56,972 nucleotides of DNA from Elusimicrobiota bacterium (lineage in GTDB: Bacteria > Elusimicrobiota > Elusimicrobia > F11). Below are positions 1 to 8,987 of this stretch, piece after piece. The DNA is taken from contig JAJVIP010000007.1 of the NCBI GenBank assembly GCA_022072025.1, positions 213,281-270,252 on the forward strand. Direction: 5' to 3'. The position numbers and the translations under genes were made by a program. The notes beneath the pieces are model-generated. The model searched no databases. It was given only the letters and a program-made list of their open reading frames with translations, and was not told the DNA's origin. The first letter of the stretch is position 1. Every line of letters starts with the position of its first letter.

Positions 1-200
1 TCGGTACCAACGGCGCTGTTTCCAATCACTTCGAGGCCGCTGCAGTTGATCACGGCTTCAAAGACATGGACGCGCTCGCTCCAGATCCGGATCCAGCCGC
101 CAAATCGCATCTGTGGCTTCGCTTCCGGTTGCCGCTCACAACCACCAGTTCCACCGCGCAGAACGTGACGCTCACGCTTACGGCAGTCGCACCGAACTAA
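1..200 (+). CDS. C-terminal fragment of a probably exported protein
   Basis: The reading frame is open from the window edge to a TAA at 198-200 and gives about 65 residues. The tail is rich in Ala, Thr and Val and ends TLTLTAVAPN, which reads like the last strand of a beta-sandwich in an exported protein. The downstream FN3 protein opens its mature part with a similar run (SLTITLTVLDTTPP), so the two may belong to one family or surface cluster. No domain can be named from this fragment. The call as coding rests on the open frame and codon pattern; the secreted nature is inference. Confidence 0.6.
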   Translation, partial: GTNGAVSNHFEAAAVDHGFKDMDALAPDPDPAAKSHLWLRFRLPLTTTSSTAQNVTLTLTAVAPN

Positions 201-260
201 GGGGAAAAGGAGACAAGGACAACATGAGAATCATGTGAAGAAAGAGGAGATCTTATGACC

Positions 261-290
261 TCGACCTGAGACACAACCATCACAGGTCGA
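261..290. repeat. 8-bp perfect inverted repeat in the leader of the envelope operon
   Basis: TCGACCTG at 261-268 is repeated as its reverse complement CAGGTCGA at 283-290, with a 14-base loop. No T-run follows, so it is not a convincing intrinsic terminator. It could be an operator or an RNA hairpin. The 245-base stretch around it holds no gene of normal size, only three tiny ORFs, each preceded by a purine-rich ribosome-binding-like sequence. Confidence 0.4.
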
Positions 291-413
291 ATTCGACGTC
301 AGGGTGGACTGCGCCTCGCAACATAGGCGGAACCACCGTGAAACGACATTCAATTACGCGGATATGAATCGTTCGCGGTGAATTGATTCGTCATCAGACG
401 TCATAGGAGACAA

Positions 414-446
414 ATGTCTAAACGACAGGAGTGCATTGCCACTTGA
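414..446 (+). other. Possible 10-residue leader ORF coupled to the FN3 protein
   Basis: ATG at 414 follows AGGAGA and opens a 10-codon frame (MSKRQECIAT) whose TGA stop at 444-446 shares its A with the ATG of the FN3 gene at 446. This is the geometry used for translational coupling. The FN3 start itself has only a distant GGAG at 428-431, 14 bases away, so reinitiation from the leader would explain how it is translated. Expression of so short an ORF cannot be shown from sequence. Confidence 0.35.
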
Positions 447-2608
447 TGAAACAGGTGGGCACGAACATTTTAAAACACGTTCGTGAATGGGCGTTGGCCA
501 GCTTGGCCTTTGCCGGGGGTTTCTTTGCCCTGGCGCAGCCGCCTTGCGTTTATGCGGCTCCGTCTGACTCGTTAACGATCACCCTCACCGTCCTTGATAC
601 CACACCGCCCGCGGTTGTTCCGGACCTCCAAGGAGTTCCTGGAGCGGATGGGCAAATGTTGCTTCATTGGTCGGCTCCTGACGAAAACAACAACATCTAC
701 ACAGACAAACATCCCCCCACCAACTACATTGTTCGAATCGCGACTTTCTCAGCAGATAGCGTTGGGAGCACCACAACCTGGTGGAATTCTGCCCAAGATG
801 TAAATGGAGAACCGCCACCTTCCACACCCGGTACTCCTGACTTTATGTTGATTAATGGTCTGGTGGGAGGAACGACATATTATGTCGGTCTCATCAGCGT
901 GGACGATATGGGTTTCTATTCTCCCATCGACACAAAATCCTCCACCTCGGGACAGCAGGTGCGTGTTCTCATTAACGGACTGCCTCCCTTGCCCCCCCCT
1001 CCACCGAGCAATTTCACCGGTGTCGCTTTAACGACGAGCAGTATTCAATGGAGCTGGTCGGCAACTCTTGGCGCAAACTTCTACACGTTGAACGCCTATC
1101 CTTCCAACGTTCTTATCGCTCAAACGGCTTTATTAACTTACACAGAATCTGGATTTACACCCAACTCCCCCATTAGCCGAACCTTACGCGGAGTCAATGC
1201 TTATGGTTTCTCCGACCCCACATCCGCGATCACAACCTATTCATTGGCGGCTGTGCCAGTCAACTTCTCAACCACCAATGTTGGCTTTACGTCTGTTTCA
1301 CTTGCCTGGTCGAGCGGAGGGAATGCGGCGGGAACCCAATACCGGTTGGAAAGATCCTTGGATGGGGTGAGTTATACGGTTCTTACTCTTTTAAGCAATT
1401 TGGCCTATGTCGATACAGGTTTAACCGAACAGACCTCCTATTATTATCGCGTCAGAGCCATGAACGGGGATGGAATCTTAACCAACCCGACAACTCCCAT
1501 CGTGGTATTCACACCGCTCCAAGTCGATTTTGTGGCGCCCCAAACCCCTGGAGGACTGAAAGGATTTTTAGACCCCACAGGCAATGCCTTCACACTCACC
1601 TGGGATCCTGTCCTTTATAACACCAATGGAACGACCCTAACCGACCTGAGGGGTTATCATATTTATCGCCGAGATATCGTGACGGGGTCTGCGACACGTC
1701 TGACGCCGGTCCCGCTGACGACAACGGCCTTTGCCGACACGGTCAATAGAAGGACCTATTATTACACCGTTCGAGCCATTGACTTGACCGGTAACGAGTC
1801 CGACGACTCTTTAATTGCCGATTCAAGCCGCGAAGTGAACATTATTTTCCTTAGCGCTGACGGTATTTCCCATGTGATTCTCCCGGAGAGCATCAATGAT
1901 CTGCTGCGTTCCGCTCACAACAAATATGGCGTCCCCTTAACCATTCAACTGCACGAAGAACCATTGACCTCCGACGGTCTTATTATTCGCACCATTCGTC
2001 TCTCTTTGGTCCGGTCCGACACGAATGAAGTCATCGGGGATCTTTCATTTGCCAAACCTCAAGCCACCGTGGCGGTTGGATACAACGTCGAAAATGGACA
2101 AATCACAGCGGGAGCTCCGAACGCAAATACCCAAAGCGGGTTTAAGGCAAAAGCGATTACGGCCGATCAGTTGGCCATGTATTGGTTCAATGGCGTCACG
2201 TGGATCAGAATTGGCGGGACGCTCGACTTGCCGGCCCAAGCGATCAAAACCAAGTCCTCTTTCCTCGGTCGATATCAACTTCGCGCTTCGGCCAATCCCT
2301 CAACTTTAAGTCTCAGTCAAGGCAATGTGTATCCAAGACTCTTCTCTCCCAACAATGATGGATTAAATGACCGTGTTTATTTTGTTCTGGAGAATCCGAA
2401 CAATGTATCGGTCACTGGAGAAATCTTCGACAAGGCGGGCCGCCACGTTCGAACCCTGCCGCCTCCAGGCAGCGACAGCGGCATCGGCACCACGCTCATT
2501 TGGGATGGAAAAGACGACAAGGGCAATGTGGTTCCTGGCGGCGCCTATATTTACAAGCTTACCGGTGAAGGGCGCACTTTCTCTGGAACCGTGGGGGTGG
2601 CGAGATGA
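446..2608 (+). CDS. Exported FN3-repeat protein with C-terminal FlgD/T9SS-type Ig domain
   Basis: A large exported protein of 720 residues from ATG 446; a GTG at 431 in frame would add five residues. The N-terminus has a basic stretch, a hydrophobic core and a likely cleavage site after VYAA (signal peptide). About four fibronectin type III modules follow over roughly residues 50-475. Next comes a less clear beta domain. A C-terminal FlgD-like Ig domain (about 625-720) begins SPNNDGLNDRVYF and contains GRHVRTL, WDGKDDKGN and PGGAYIYKL. In Bacteroidetes and several candidate phyla this tail acts in sorting or anchoring at the outer membrane. The next gene overlaps by 4 bases (ATGA) and encodes a PorV/PorQ-like barrel, so the two are probably made together. 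Ligand or substrate is unknown. Confidence 0.8.
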   Translation: MKQVGTNILKHVREWALASLAFAGGFFALAQPPCVYAAPSDSLTITLTVLDTTPPAVVPDLQGVPGADGQMLLHWSAPDENNNIYTDKHPPTNYIVRIATFSADSVGSTTTWWNSAQDVNGEPPPSTPGTPDFMLINGLVGGTTYYVGLISVDDMGFYSPIDTKSSTSGQQVRVLINGLPPLPPPPPSNFTGVALTTSSIQWSWSATLGANFYTLNAYPSNVLIAQTALLTYTESGFTPNSPISRTLRGVNAYGFSDPTSAITTYSLAAVPVNFSTTNVGFTSVSLAWSSGGNAAGTQYRLERSLDGVSYTVLTLLSNLAYVDTGLTEQTSYYYRVRAMNGDGILTNPTTPIVVFTPLQVDFVAPQTPGGLKGFLDPTGNAFTLTWDPVLYNTNGTTLTDLRGYHIYRRDIVTGSATRLTPVPLTTTAFADTVNRRTYYYTVRAIDLTGNESDDSLIADSSREVNIIFLSADGISHVILPESINDLLRSAHNKYGVPLTIQLHEEPLTSDGLIIRTIRLSLVRSDTNEVIGDLSFAKPQATVAVGYNVENGQITAGAPNANTQSGFKAKAITADQLAMYWFNGVTWIRIGGTLDLPAQAIKTKSSFLGRYQLRASANPSTLSLSQGNVYPRLFSPNNDGLNDRVYFVLENPNNVSVTGEIFDKAGRHVRTLPPPGSDSGIGTTLIWDGKDDKGNVVPGGAYIYKLTGEGRTFSGTVGVAR

Positions 2609-4881
2609 AGAAACTTCTCGCTCTCTTACTGACCTTCCTTATTATTATCCAGGCTCCGGTGCCGTTGGCGTGGGCCTCCTTTGATGACCAAGGCGGAAGC
2701 GCTCGCGCACCGGGTATGGCCGATGTCTATACCGCTATTTCAGATGACGCGGATTCCATCGCTTACAACCCCGCTGGGCTCATTCAACTGCAGGAAGGCC
2801 AAATCACCAGTCAATATGGACAAGTGGTCAAAGGCTTGGGAGATGGATCTGAGCTTGGCACCACATATTTGGGATACGCGTTACCACTGAACCTCGGTTA
2901 CCGTGCGCTTGGATTTGCCTACCACAATTTCAAGGGAGACAATCTGTTCAATGAGAGAACAATCATGATCAGCTATGGTCACCGCTTGGATCTGGAGCAA
3001 TATGGAATGCGCGGCATTTATTCGATCGGTGGAAACCTGAAACAACTTCACCGCCAATATCAACAAGATCGATTCACTGAAAATGCGCTCAATGATGCCG
3101 GGGTGGGATCCAATCAACAGGACCAGCTCTTCACGAAAGGAACAGCCAAAGACAGTTACGCCGCCGACTTTGGCGCCTTGGCGCAGTTTGGACCGAAATA
3201 CCAATACACGGCAGGCCTCGCGATTATCAATCTCAACCAACCTGATGTTTCAATCGGAGGAGATGGCGACCGCGCTCCACGCGCCTTAAAATATGGGTTG
3301 GCTTACCGGCCCGCTTGGGGAACCATCGCAGTGGAATCACGACAAGTGGAACGGCTTTTGGGTCAAAAAGATCAGGACTTGGCCTTTGGTCTTGAACGGA
3401 ACATTCCTTTCGCCACGATGGGCGCGTTGATCTTAAGAGGCGGTTATGCGAGTGGGTCGCGCGGGTATAAAGCGATGACGATGGGGCTGTCCTATCTGTT
3501 CTCCAGATTCCGTTTGGATTACGCCTTCGGTTTCCCCGTGGGCAATCTTTCAGAAACGACGGGAACACATCGATTGGGTTTTGCCGTTAAACTGGGGAAC
3601 GCTTCACAACAATTCGCCAAGGATTATTCCAACATCGATCTCTTAAAAGCGTTTGCTTATGACAGTTTGAGTGCCCATGTTATTCTCACGCGCTTCAGCC
3701 TGGATCGAAACCTGCCATCGGATCACAAAGATCAGTTGATGATGCTGTTGCTTAGGAAATATTCCCTAGATGATGAAGGGTTCCGCAGCATCCGCAGCGA
3801 TTTGCGGGACTTGATTCGCAAACATTCCGCCGATTTGATGGAATGGCCGCAACTCAAATTCGCTCTCCTGAAAGGGATTCCAGATGACGACAAAGCCATC
3901 GGATTTGAGGCGCTGGAGACATCGGTTCGGAACAATCCCAAATCAACGCTCATGAAACTGGCGGTCATGCCCGTGAATGTTCAGAAACTCGATCGCATAG
4001 CAGCCATAACCGCGATGACCCTGGCAGAATTGGCGGCTCAAACTTATCGACGAAATGAATTGGAGAATTGCATAGATTATGTGCGCCGCTTGGTTGAAAT
4101 GATGCCCACCGATGAAGTGGTTACGCGCGCATATCGAGAACTCTTGGCCCGCCGCGCAAAGATAAATGATGTTATTGCAAGCCCAGAAACCGAATCATTG
4201 AAAGTGATCGAGGAATTGCCAGAAGCGCCAGCCGCGCTTGTGGCGCCGGTGCCGCAACAGGTGACCCCGCCCATCACAACAGAGCAAAAGAAAATGTCCG
4301 ACAAAGACATGGCCATACAAGCCTTTGGCGCCGCTTTGGGGTATTACATGCTGCGAAAATCAGCGGGAGCGCCAGCTGAAGAATTAATCATCTTGCTTAA
4401 TCAAATGAAAGCCTTGTATGGGGAAATTGGAATTGACATGTCCTTGGTCGACATGGAAATCACAAATCTAAAAACGACACTCAAAGATTCCAAGACGACT
4501 CCGGCCACGGAAACCAAACCAAACCTTCAGGAAAAATCATTACGGGTTCAACCTGTAAAAACTGTTCCTGAACCAAAATCGCAAAAGAAAACACCGCCCC
4601 TTGTTGAACAACCCGTCATCAAGAGCGGACCGGTGGTCAAACCGACCCCCGTGGCCAAACCCAGACCTGCGGCCGTTTCACGTCCATCCAGTGGGTTCAA
4701 AATTCCCGTCAATGCGGATCTCAAACGCGCCTGGGAGTATTACGATGAGGTTTCTCAACGTGAAATCACAGACCACGAACGGCTGGAACTCTTGACCGAC
4801 ATGCTTAAACGTTTCGGCGAGCAGGGCGCCAGCCGGATTAACAAGGAATTAGAGAGAATTCGCCGCCGAGTTCAACAATGA
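2605..4881 (+). CDS. PorV/PorQ-like outer-membrane barrel with long C-terminal extension
   Basis: 758 residues. The N-terminus is a clear signal peptide (MKKLLALLLTFLIII, cleavage near WAS). The mature start GGSARAPGMADVYTAISDDADSIAYNPAGL matches the opening of the PorV/PorQ (UPF0164) family of outer-membrane barrels, where an NPAGL turn is typical. Alternating beta-strand sequence runs to about residue 330. The remaining 400 residues are unusual for the family: a helical region of about 200 residues, then a Pro/Lys/Val-rich linker (about 635-700) and a charged helical tail. Known PorV proteins help deliver proteins carrying C-terminal sorting domains to the surface. Overlap with the FN3/FlgD-Ig gene suggests a related role here, which is inference. 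Confidence 0.75.
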   Translation: MKKLLALLLTFLIIIQAPVPLAWASFDDQGGSARAPGMADVYTAISDDADSIAYNPAGLIQLQEGQITSQYGQVVKGLGDGSELGTTYLGYALPLNLGYRALGFAYHNFKGDNLFNERTIMISYGHRLDLEQYGMRGIYSIGGNLKQLHRQYQQDRFTENALNDAGVGSNQQDQLFTKGTAKDSYAADFGALAQFGPKYQYTAGLAIINLNQPDVSIGGDGDRAPRALKYGLAYRPAWGTIAVESRQVERLLGQKDQDLAFGLERNIPFATMGALILRGGYASGSRGYKAMTMGLSYLFSRFRLDYAFGFPVGNLSETTGTHRLGFAVKLGNASQQFAKDYSNIDLLKAFAYDSLSAHVILTRFSLDRNLPSDHKDQLMMLLLRKYSLDDEGFRSIRSDLRDLIRKHSADLMEWPQLKFALLKGIPDDDKAIGFEALETSVRNNPKSTLMKLAVMPVNVQKLDRIAAITAMTLAELAAQTYRRNELENCIDYVRRLVEMMPTDEVVTRAYRELLARRAKINDVIASPETESLKVIEELPEAPAALVAPVPQQVTPPITTEQKKMSDKDMAIQAFGAALGYYMLRKSAGAPAEELIILLNQMKALYGEIGIDMSLVDMEITNLKTTLKDSKTTPATETKPNLQEKSLRVQPVKTVPEPKSQKKTPPLVEQPVIKSGPVVKPTPVAKPRPAAVSRPSSGFKIPVNADLKRAWEYYDEVSQREITDHERLELLTDMLKRFGEQGASRINKELERIRRRVQQ

Positions 4882-4889
4882 TCCCCACA

Positions 4890-4908
4890 CTCCTTAATAA
4901 TAAGGAGG
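4890..4908 (+). repeat. Small hairpin enclosing a strong Shine-Dalgarno-like sequence
   Basis: CTCCTTA at 4890-4896 pairs with TAAGGAG at 4901-4907 around a 4-base loop. The right arm continues into TAAGGAGGTG, a near-perfect anti-16S match. No start codon lies at normal distance: the next gene begins 40 bases downstream at 4949. The hairpin could mask ribosome binding or be a remnant of an earlier start. Confidence 0.4.
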
Positions 4909-4948
4909 TGGAAAAGAACCCGGGGGGCCATTACACTTAAATCACCTT

Positions 4949-6139
4949 ATGGCACTTTCAGAAAAAGATCCCAGACCTGAACCCCAGGATTCCGATCCAA
5001 AGGATCAAATAGCATCAGACGACGTAAGAACGCCTCCAAAACTCGATGCGATTTTGCCGGATGACTTGCCGCCCGCCGCGGCTGAATTGGTGGGGGACAT
5101 CGACAGTTATCAAAAACGCATGGAAAAAGAGTGGGAAACGGCTAAAAACAGTTACGAACAAAAAATCAACCGAATCATGGAAGAATTTATGGTGGCCGGA
5201 CACGGATCCAATCCCACCGCTCCACCCCCGGAAGAACCCATCAAAAAGTCCCGATTCAATAACGACCGATTGAAAAGTTTGATGGGAGAATTGGAACAGG
5301 AGTTGAGGCGCGCGAGTAAGGCCAAGTCCAGTATTCCCTTTCGGGCCGGCCAGCCAGCCGGCGCCTTTCAATTGGGTTGGCAAGGTTCACAAAAAGCTCA
5401 ATGGAAAAAGTGGGGAGGGTTGGCCTTGGGATTGGCAGGAATCGGTCTCGCCACAGGATATTTCCTTACGTCGTTTTTTATTAAGACTTTTAGTCTTCCT
5501 TACCATTACACCTTGGGGCCGATTTTCGTGAAAGACAACGTCGTCATCATGGATTGGTTCAGAAGGTCACTTTATGTGCACAAGCTCTCCTCCGACCTGC
5601 CCATCCAATCGGTTGAATCGCTCTCAAATAGTTTGGCCACTGGCCTGGCTTGGTCAGAAAAAACGCTGTGGTCGCTGGATAGCTTGGATAGAAAAATCAA
5701 CCTTCACACCACAACACCGGAACATCAAATCGTCGCATCGGTGGACAGCCCTGGCACAAAACCCGTGGGTCTTTTTTTTGATGGGACAGATTTATGGTCA
5801 GCGGATCAGGACACGAAGAAACTCTATCGACACAGAGGAAATGACCTTGAAGAAATCCGGGATACGTTTCCGCTTCCTGATGCCAACGTCACGGCATTTT
5901 CTTTTTATAAGAACAGGTTGTGGATTCTGGACGGGAAATCTCGATTGATCAATGTATATCGCCTACAAAAACCACTTTTATCGTTGCGTTCTTTTGACTT
6001 GGACCCGTTTTTAAAAGGATCCCTTCCCACAGGCTTTTCGATTCAAAAGGGGAAGATGTGGGTGGTCACCGAAAATCCCTCTTCTCTGATCCGCATTCCG
6101 CTCTCCCGCCTCAAAAAATCAAAAACCGAAGAGTTTTAG
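4949..6139 (+). CDS. Single-pass membrane protein with propeller-like C-terminal domain, unknown function
   Basis: 396 residues, not assigned to a named family. Residues 1-150 are charged and Pro-rich and probably cytoplasmic, with a likely coiled segment around SYQKRMEKEWETAKNSY. One hydrophobic segment lies at about 153-178 (LALGLAGIGLATGYFLTSFFI). The rest repeats a pattern of beta-strands with LW-x(n)-D motifs (TLWSLDSLD, DLWSADQDT, RLWILDGKS), as in small beta-propellers of the SMP-30/NHL type. The basic side before the membrane segment suggests the propeller faces the periplasm. It lies 67 bases after the barrel gene on the same strand, so joint transcription is likely. No good ribosome binding site precedes the ATG at normal spacing. 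Confidence 0.65.
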   Translation: MALSEKDPRPEPQDSDPKDQIASDDVRTPPKLDAILPDDLPPAAAELVGDIDSYQKRMEKEWETAKNSYEQKINRIMEEFMVAGHGSNPTAPPPEEPIKKSRFNNDRLKSLMGELEQELRRASKAKSSIPFRAGQPAGAFQLGWQGSQKAQWKKWGGLALGLAGIGLATGYFLTSFFIKTFSLPYHYTLGPIFVKDNVVIMDWFRRSLYVHKLSSDLPIQSVESLSNSLATGLAWSEKTLWSLDSLDRKINLHTTTPEHQIVASVDSPGTKPVGLFFDGTDLWSADQDTKKLYRHRGNDLEEIRDTFPLPDANVTAFSFYKNRLWILDGKSRLINVYRLQKPLLSLRSFDLDPFLKGSLPTGFSIQKGKMWVVTENPSSLIRIPLSRLKKSKTEEF

Positions 6140-6158
6140 CAGGAATGCTTCAGTTGAA

Positions 6159-6246
6159 TCGTCGCCCCGGCAATCTTTTGGCCGGGGCCCAGGTTTTCCC
6201 CATGAAGAAAACTTGGATCCCGGCCAGAAAGCATGCCGGGATGACG
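6159..6246. repeat. Dispersed hairpin repeat, family A, copy 1
   Basis: An 88-base imperfect palindrome built on CGTCGCCCCGG...GGCCGGGG and closing with GGATCCCGGCC...GCCGGGATGACG. A second full copy lies at 48508-48596 and a half copy at 54421-54451. This copy sits between two convergent genes. The arms can form one long hairpin or two smaller ones. No T-run follows. It resembles the REP-like intergenic repeats common in candidate-phylum genomes. Confidence 0.75.
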
Positions 6247-6303
6247 GCACTGAAATATTCACTATTGATAGACGATAACGGTCGTTCAACTGAATTCTTC
6301 GGG

Positions 6304-7014
6304 TTAAGGAAGACGGGCTTTCAGCTCATCACACCAATGGAAAAGGCCGTTGCGGAGTTGAACGGCAAAAGAAAACAAATCTTCTCTTAACCGAACCGAT
6401 TTCGTTCGAAGGGACACCCGACTTAAAAGGCCCATACAAATGTCCGCATGTTTCAGCGCGCGAATCACTTTGGCGATATTACCTCGCACCCGCTCTTCTG
6501 AATATCCAATGGTGTGGCCTTGCGCAATGTTGATGGCGATCCAATTGGCGTGAAAACGAAGGGATTCAAATTCAGCTCCGTGTTTTTTTCGGTAAGCGAG
6601 GTCTTTGAATTTAAGATATCGATCAATTTCTTGAGACGTGCAGATCGCGAAACGACAGCAATCACGATAAATAAGAACGGTTGAAAGCGGGGCACCTTCC
6701 CCCCAATAATGAGGATCTTCGTTTGTGGCTGGATGATAATCAGCCTCTGGGCACTGGTCCCCCACAAAAGGCTCCCCATGAATTTGCCCGACAATAGAAG
6801 GGGCGGTGGTGACCCCATACTCATGAATCAAAGGTTCGAAGGCTTTGACTTCATCAGGACCCACGAATTTAATTTTGGCCATGGGTTTCTTGCGGATTTC
6901 TTGGTTTTGGCAGGAAACGCGATAATCATCTTGCGCTTGAAAAAACTTTTCCCAGTCCTCCACGTCCCAGGACTTATTGAAATCAATATTGGTGAAAAAT
7001 TTTTTGTTGTCCAT
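6304..7014 (-). CDS. Hypothetical protein
   Basis: 236 residues, not recognised. The protein looks soluble, with no signal peptide or membrane segment. It has Cys residues spread through the chain, a His-rich patch (DYHPATNEDPHYWGEG) near residue 95, a DCCRFAICTS segment and a basic helical C-terminal third. It follows gltX by 51 bases on the same strand and may be read from that operon. Codon use resembles its neighbours, so it is likely a real gene. A metal or nucleic acid binding role would be a guess. Confidence 0.6.
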   Translation of the reverse strand: MDNKKFFTNIDFNKSWDVEDWEKFFQAQDDYRVSCQNQEIRKKPMAKIKFVGPDEVKAFEPLIHEYGVTTAPSIVGQIHGEPFVGDQCPEADYHPATNEDPHYWGEGAPLSTVLIYRDCCRFAICTSQEIDRYLKFKDLAYRKKHGAEFESLRFHANWIAINIAQGHTIGYSEERVRGNIAKVIRALKHADICMGLLSRVSLRTKSVRLREDLFSFAVQLRNGLFHWCDELKARLP

Positions 7015-7065
7015 CCGTCGGGGCAGTATAGTAAAGAGACCGCTTCTTCCCCAAAAATTGGAGAG

Positions 7066-8553
7066 TTAGAATTTCTCTATCGTTGTGCGAATTCTCGCCA
7101 AGACCCGATCTTTTCCCATCACTTCGAGCATATGGAAAAGACTGGGACCTTTGGTTCGCCCTGAAACCGCCACACGCACGGGATGGAAGACTTGGCCATT
7201 TTTCAGGTTATTTCCAGCGGCATAATCTCGACAAGTTTTTTCTGTATTTTCAGCCGTTAAAGTCGGCAAAGACTCGAATCGCGTGGAGATTCCGGCCAAA
7301 ACTTCCTTCGCTCCTTCCTTTTTAAGCACCTTATCGACTGATTCCGGGTCAAAAATCACATCCTTGGTAAGGAAAAAATCAATCAATCCAGGCGCATCGG
7401 AAAGCAGGACCAACTTCTCTTGCTCAAGCATCAAGGCTTGATGGACATAGGTTTTCAGTTCCTCAGGGGCTCCTTCTGGCACCAAACCCGCTGCCACCAA
7501 AAATGGCCAGGTTCTCTCGAGCAATTGATCCCGCGTTAAATTTCGAATGTAAACCCCATTCATCCACTTGAGTTTTTCCATGTCAAAAACGGCTGGGCTT
7601 TTTTGACATCTCTCCAGTTCAAATTTTTCAATCAACTCTTGGAAGCGATTCGCTGAGTTGAACAATTGCTGAGAATCAGACGTTGACCAGCCCAAAAGCG
7701 CCAGATAGTTCACCATCACCTCAGGAAGATATCCCGCTTTCTGAAACTCCTCAATAGAAGTGGCGCCATGCCTTTTCGAAAGCCGAGACCCATCGGGGCC
7801 ATGAATCATCGAGATATGGGCGAAGATGGGAATCTTGCTCCATCCAAACGCCTCGAAGAGTTGAATCTGACGCGGGGTGTTGGACAAATGATCATCGCCT
7901 CGAATGACATGTGTGATCTCCATGAGATGGTCGTCCACCGCGCCGGCGAACATAAAAGTGGGAACCCCTGAAGATTTCAGCAAAACAAAGTCATCCAATA
8001 ATTCACTTTCGAATTTGAGCGGACCTTTCACCACATCATTAAATTCCACATTTCCATCATGCGGCCGAGCAAACCGATACACATGGGGTTCTCCACCCGA
8101 AATCCTCTCTCCGGCTTTTTGAATAGAAATGCTCCGACAACGTTCGTCGTACTTGGGAGGTCGCTTGGCCAGCATGGCCCGGGTGCGCATATCTTCGAGG
8201 TCCTCTTTTGTGCAGAAACACGGATAGGCTTTCCCCTTGCTGACCAACTCATCTAGACATCGTCGGTAGGTGGACAGGCGGTCCATCTGAAAATAAGGCC
8301 CATGTTTTCCGACCGAACTTTTGGCGTCCACAACGCCGGGGCCTTCATCCCAATCCAAACCCAACCAATGAAGCCCCTCAATAATGGCCCGCATGGATTC
8401 TTCGGTTGAACGGGCTTCATCGGTGTCTTCGATGCGCAATATAAAAGTTCCTTTGTGATGGCGGGCGTAGAGCCAATTGTAGAGGGCTGTTCGAGCGCCG
8501 CCCACGTGCAAAAAACCCGTGGGTGAAGGAGCAAACCGAACTCGGATGTTCAT
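7066..8553 (-). CDS. gltX: Glutamyl-tRNA synthetase
   Basis: Charges tRNA-Glu with glutamate; the product also feeds the C5 heme pathway, which fits hemL and hemB in this window. The class I signature APSPTGFLHVGGARTALYNW (HIGH-type) starts at residue 8. The KMSKS-type loop is GSRLSKRHGA near residue 255. The Zn-type region contains CFCTKEDLE. The length of 495 is normal for bacterial GluRS, with an intact C-terminal anticodon-binding region. The start ATG overlaps the stop of the upstream protease gene by 4 bases. I cannot tell from sequence alone whether it is discriminating for tRNA-Glu or also charges tRNA-Gln. Confidence 0.97.
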   Translation of the reverse strand: MNIRVRFAPSPTGFLHVGGARTALYNWLYARHHKGTFILRIEDTDEARSTEESMRAIIEGLHWLGLDWDEGPGVVDAKSSVGKHGPYFQMDRLSTYRRCLDELVSKGKAYPCFCTKEDLEDMRTRAMLAKRPPKYDERCRSISIQKAGERISGGEPHVYRFARPHDGNVEFNDVVKGPLKFESELLDDFVLLKSSGVPTFMFAGAVDDHLMEITHVIRGDDHLSNTPRQIQLFEAFGWSKIPIFAHISMIHGPDGSRLSKRHGATSIEEFQKAGYLPEVMVNYLALLGWSTSDSQQLFNSANRFQELIEKFELERCQKSPAVFDMEKLKWMNGVYIRNLTRDQLLERTWPFLVAAGLVPEGAPEELKTYVHQALMLEQEKLVLLSDAPGLIDFFLTKDVIFDPESVDKVLKKEGAKEVLAGISTRFESLPTLTAENTEKTCRDYAAGNNLKNGQVFHPVRVAVSGRTKGPSLFHMLEVMGKDRVLARIRTTIEKF

Positions 8554-8987
8554 GGTTTCACACTCTCCAATGGAACAAGAATAACCGTCTTCATAATTTC
8601 ATTAAAACAAATACTGAACCGATGGAAAAAACTTTCACGCCCGAGAATGTTAAAACTGGTGGCTTCCGTATCAGAGAATCCAATGTTGGCCGCGAACTTG
8701 GTTTCCTCAATCTCCACGCCAATTTTCACCACCCCAATACCCACCTGGCCGTCCGCCGTGTTTAATGAAAATTTTTCTCGACCCGCTTTGGGCAGGTGCA
8801 AGGCTGCAGCAATTTCCGGACGAAACACCGATATAGACGCTCCAGAATCAATGAGCGCAAAGGTGTTCACCACATGAGAAGCATGTTTAAGCGTAACGGG
8901 AATAAGTGGATAATATTTCCCATGAAATTTCACATAAGGAAATTGATAACGAATTTCTGAAAGAGAACGGCTATTTTTTCGTGGCAA
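8550..8987 (-). CDS. Retropepsin-like aspartic protease
   Basis: 145 residues with one copy of the retroviral-type aspartic protease fold. The catalytic motif FALIDSGAS is near residue 45, followed by the hydrophobic strand ISVF. The C-terminal ILGRESFFHRFSICFNE matches the conserved ILGR-x(2)-F-F segment of bacterial retropepsin-like proteins. With one catalytic Asp it must dimerise to be active. The gene overlaps the DUF5678 gene upstream by 17 bases and gltX downstream by 4. This protease/DUF5678 pairing recurs in bacterial genomes as I know them; the substrate is unknown. Confidence 0.8.
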   Translation of the reverse strand: MPRKNSRSLSEIRYQFPYVKFHGKYYPLIPVTLKHASHVVNTFALIDSGASISVFRPEIAAALHLPKAGREKFSLNTADGQVGIGVVKIGVEIEETKFAANIGFSDTEATSFNILGRESFFHRFSICFNEIMKTVILVPLESVKP

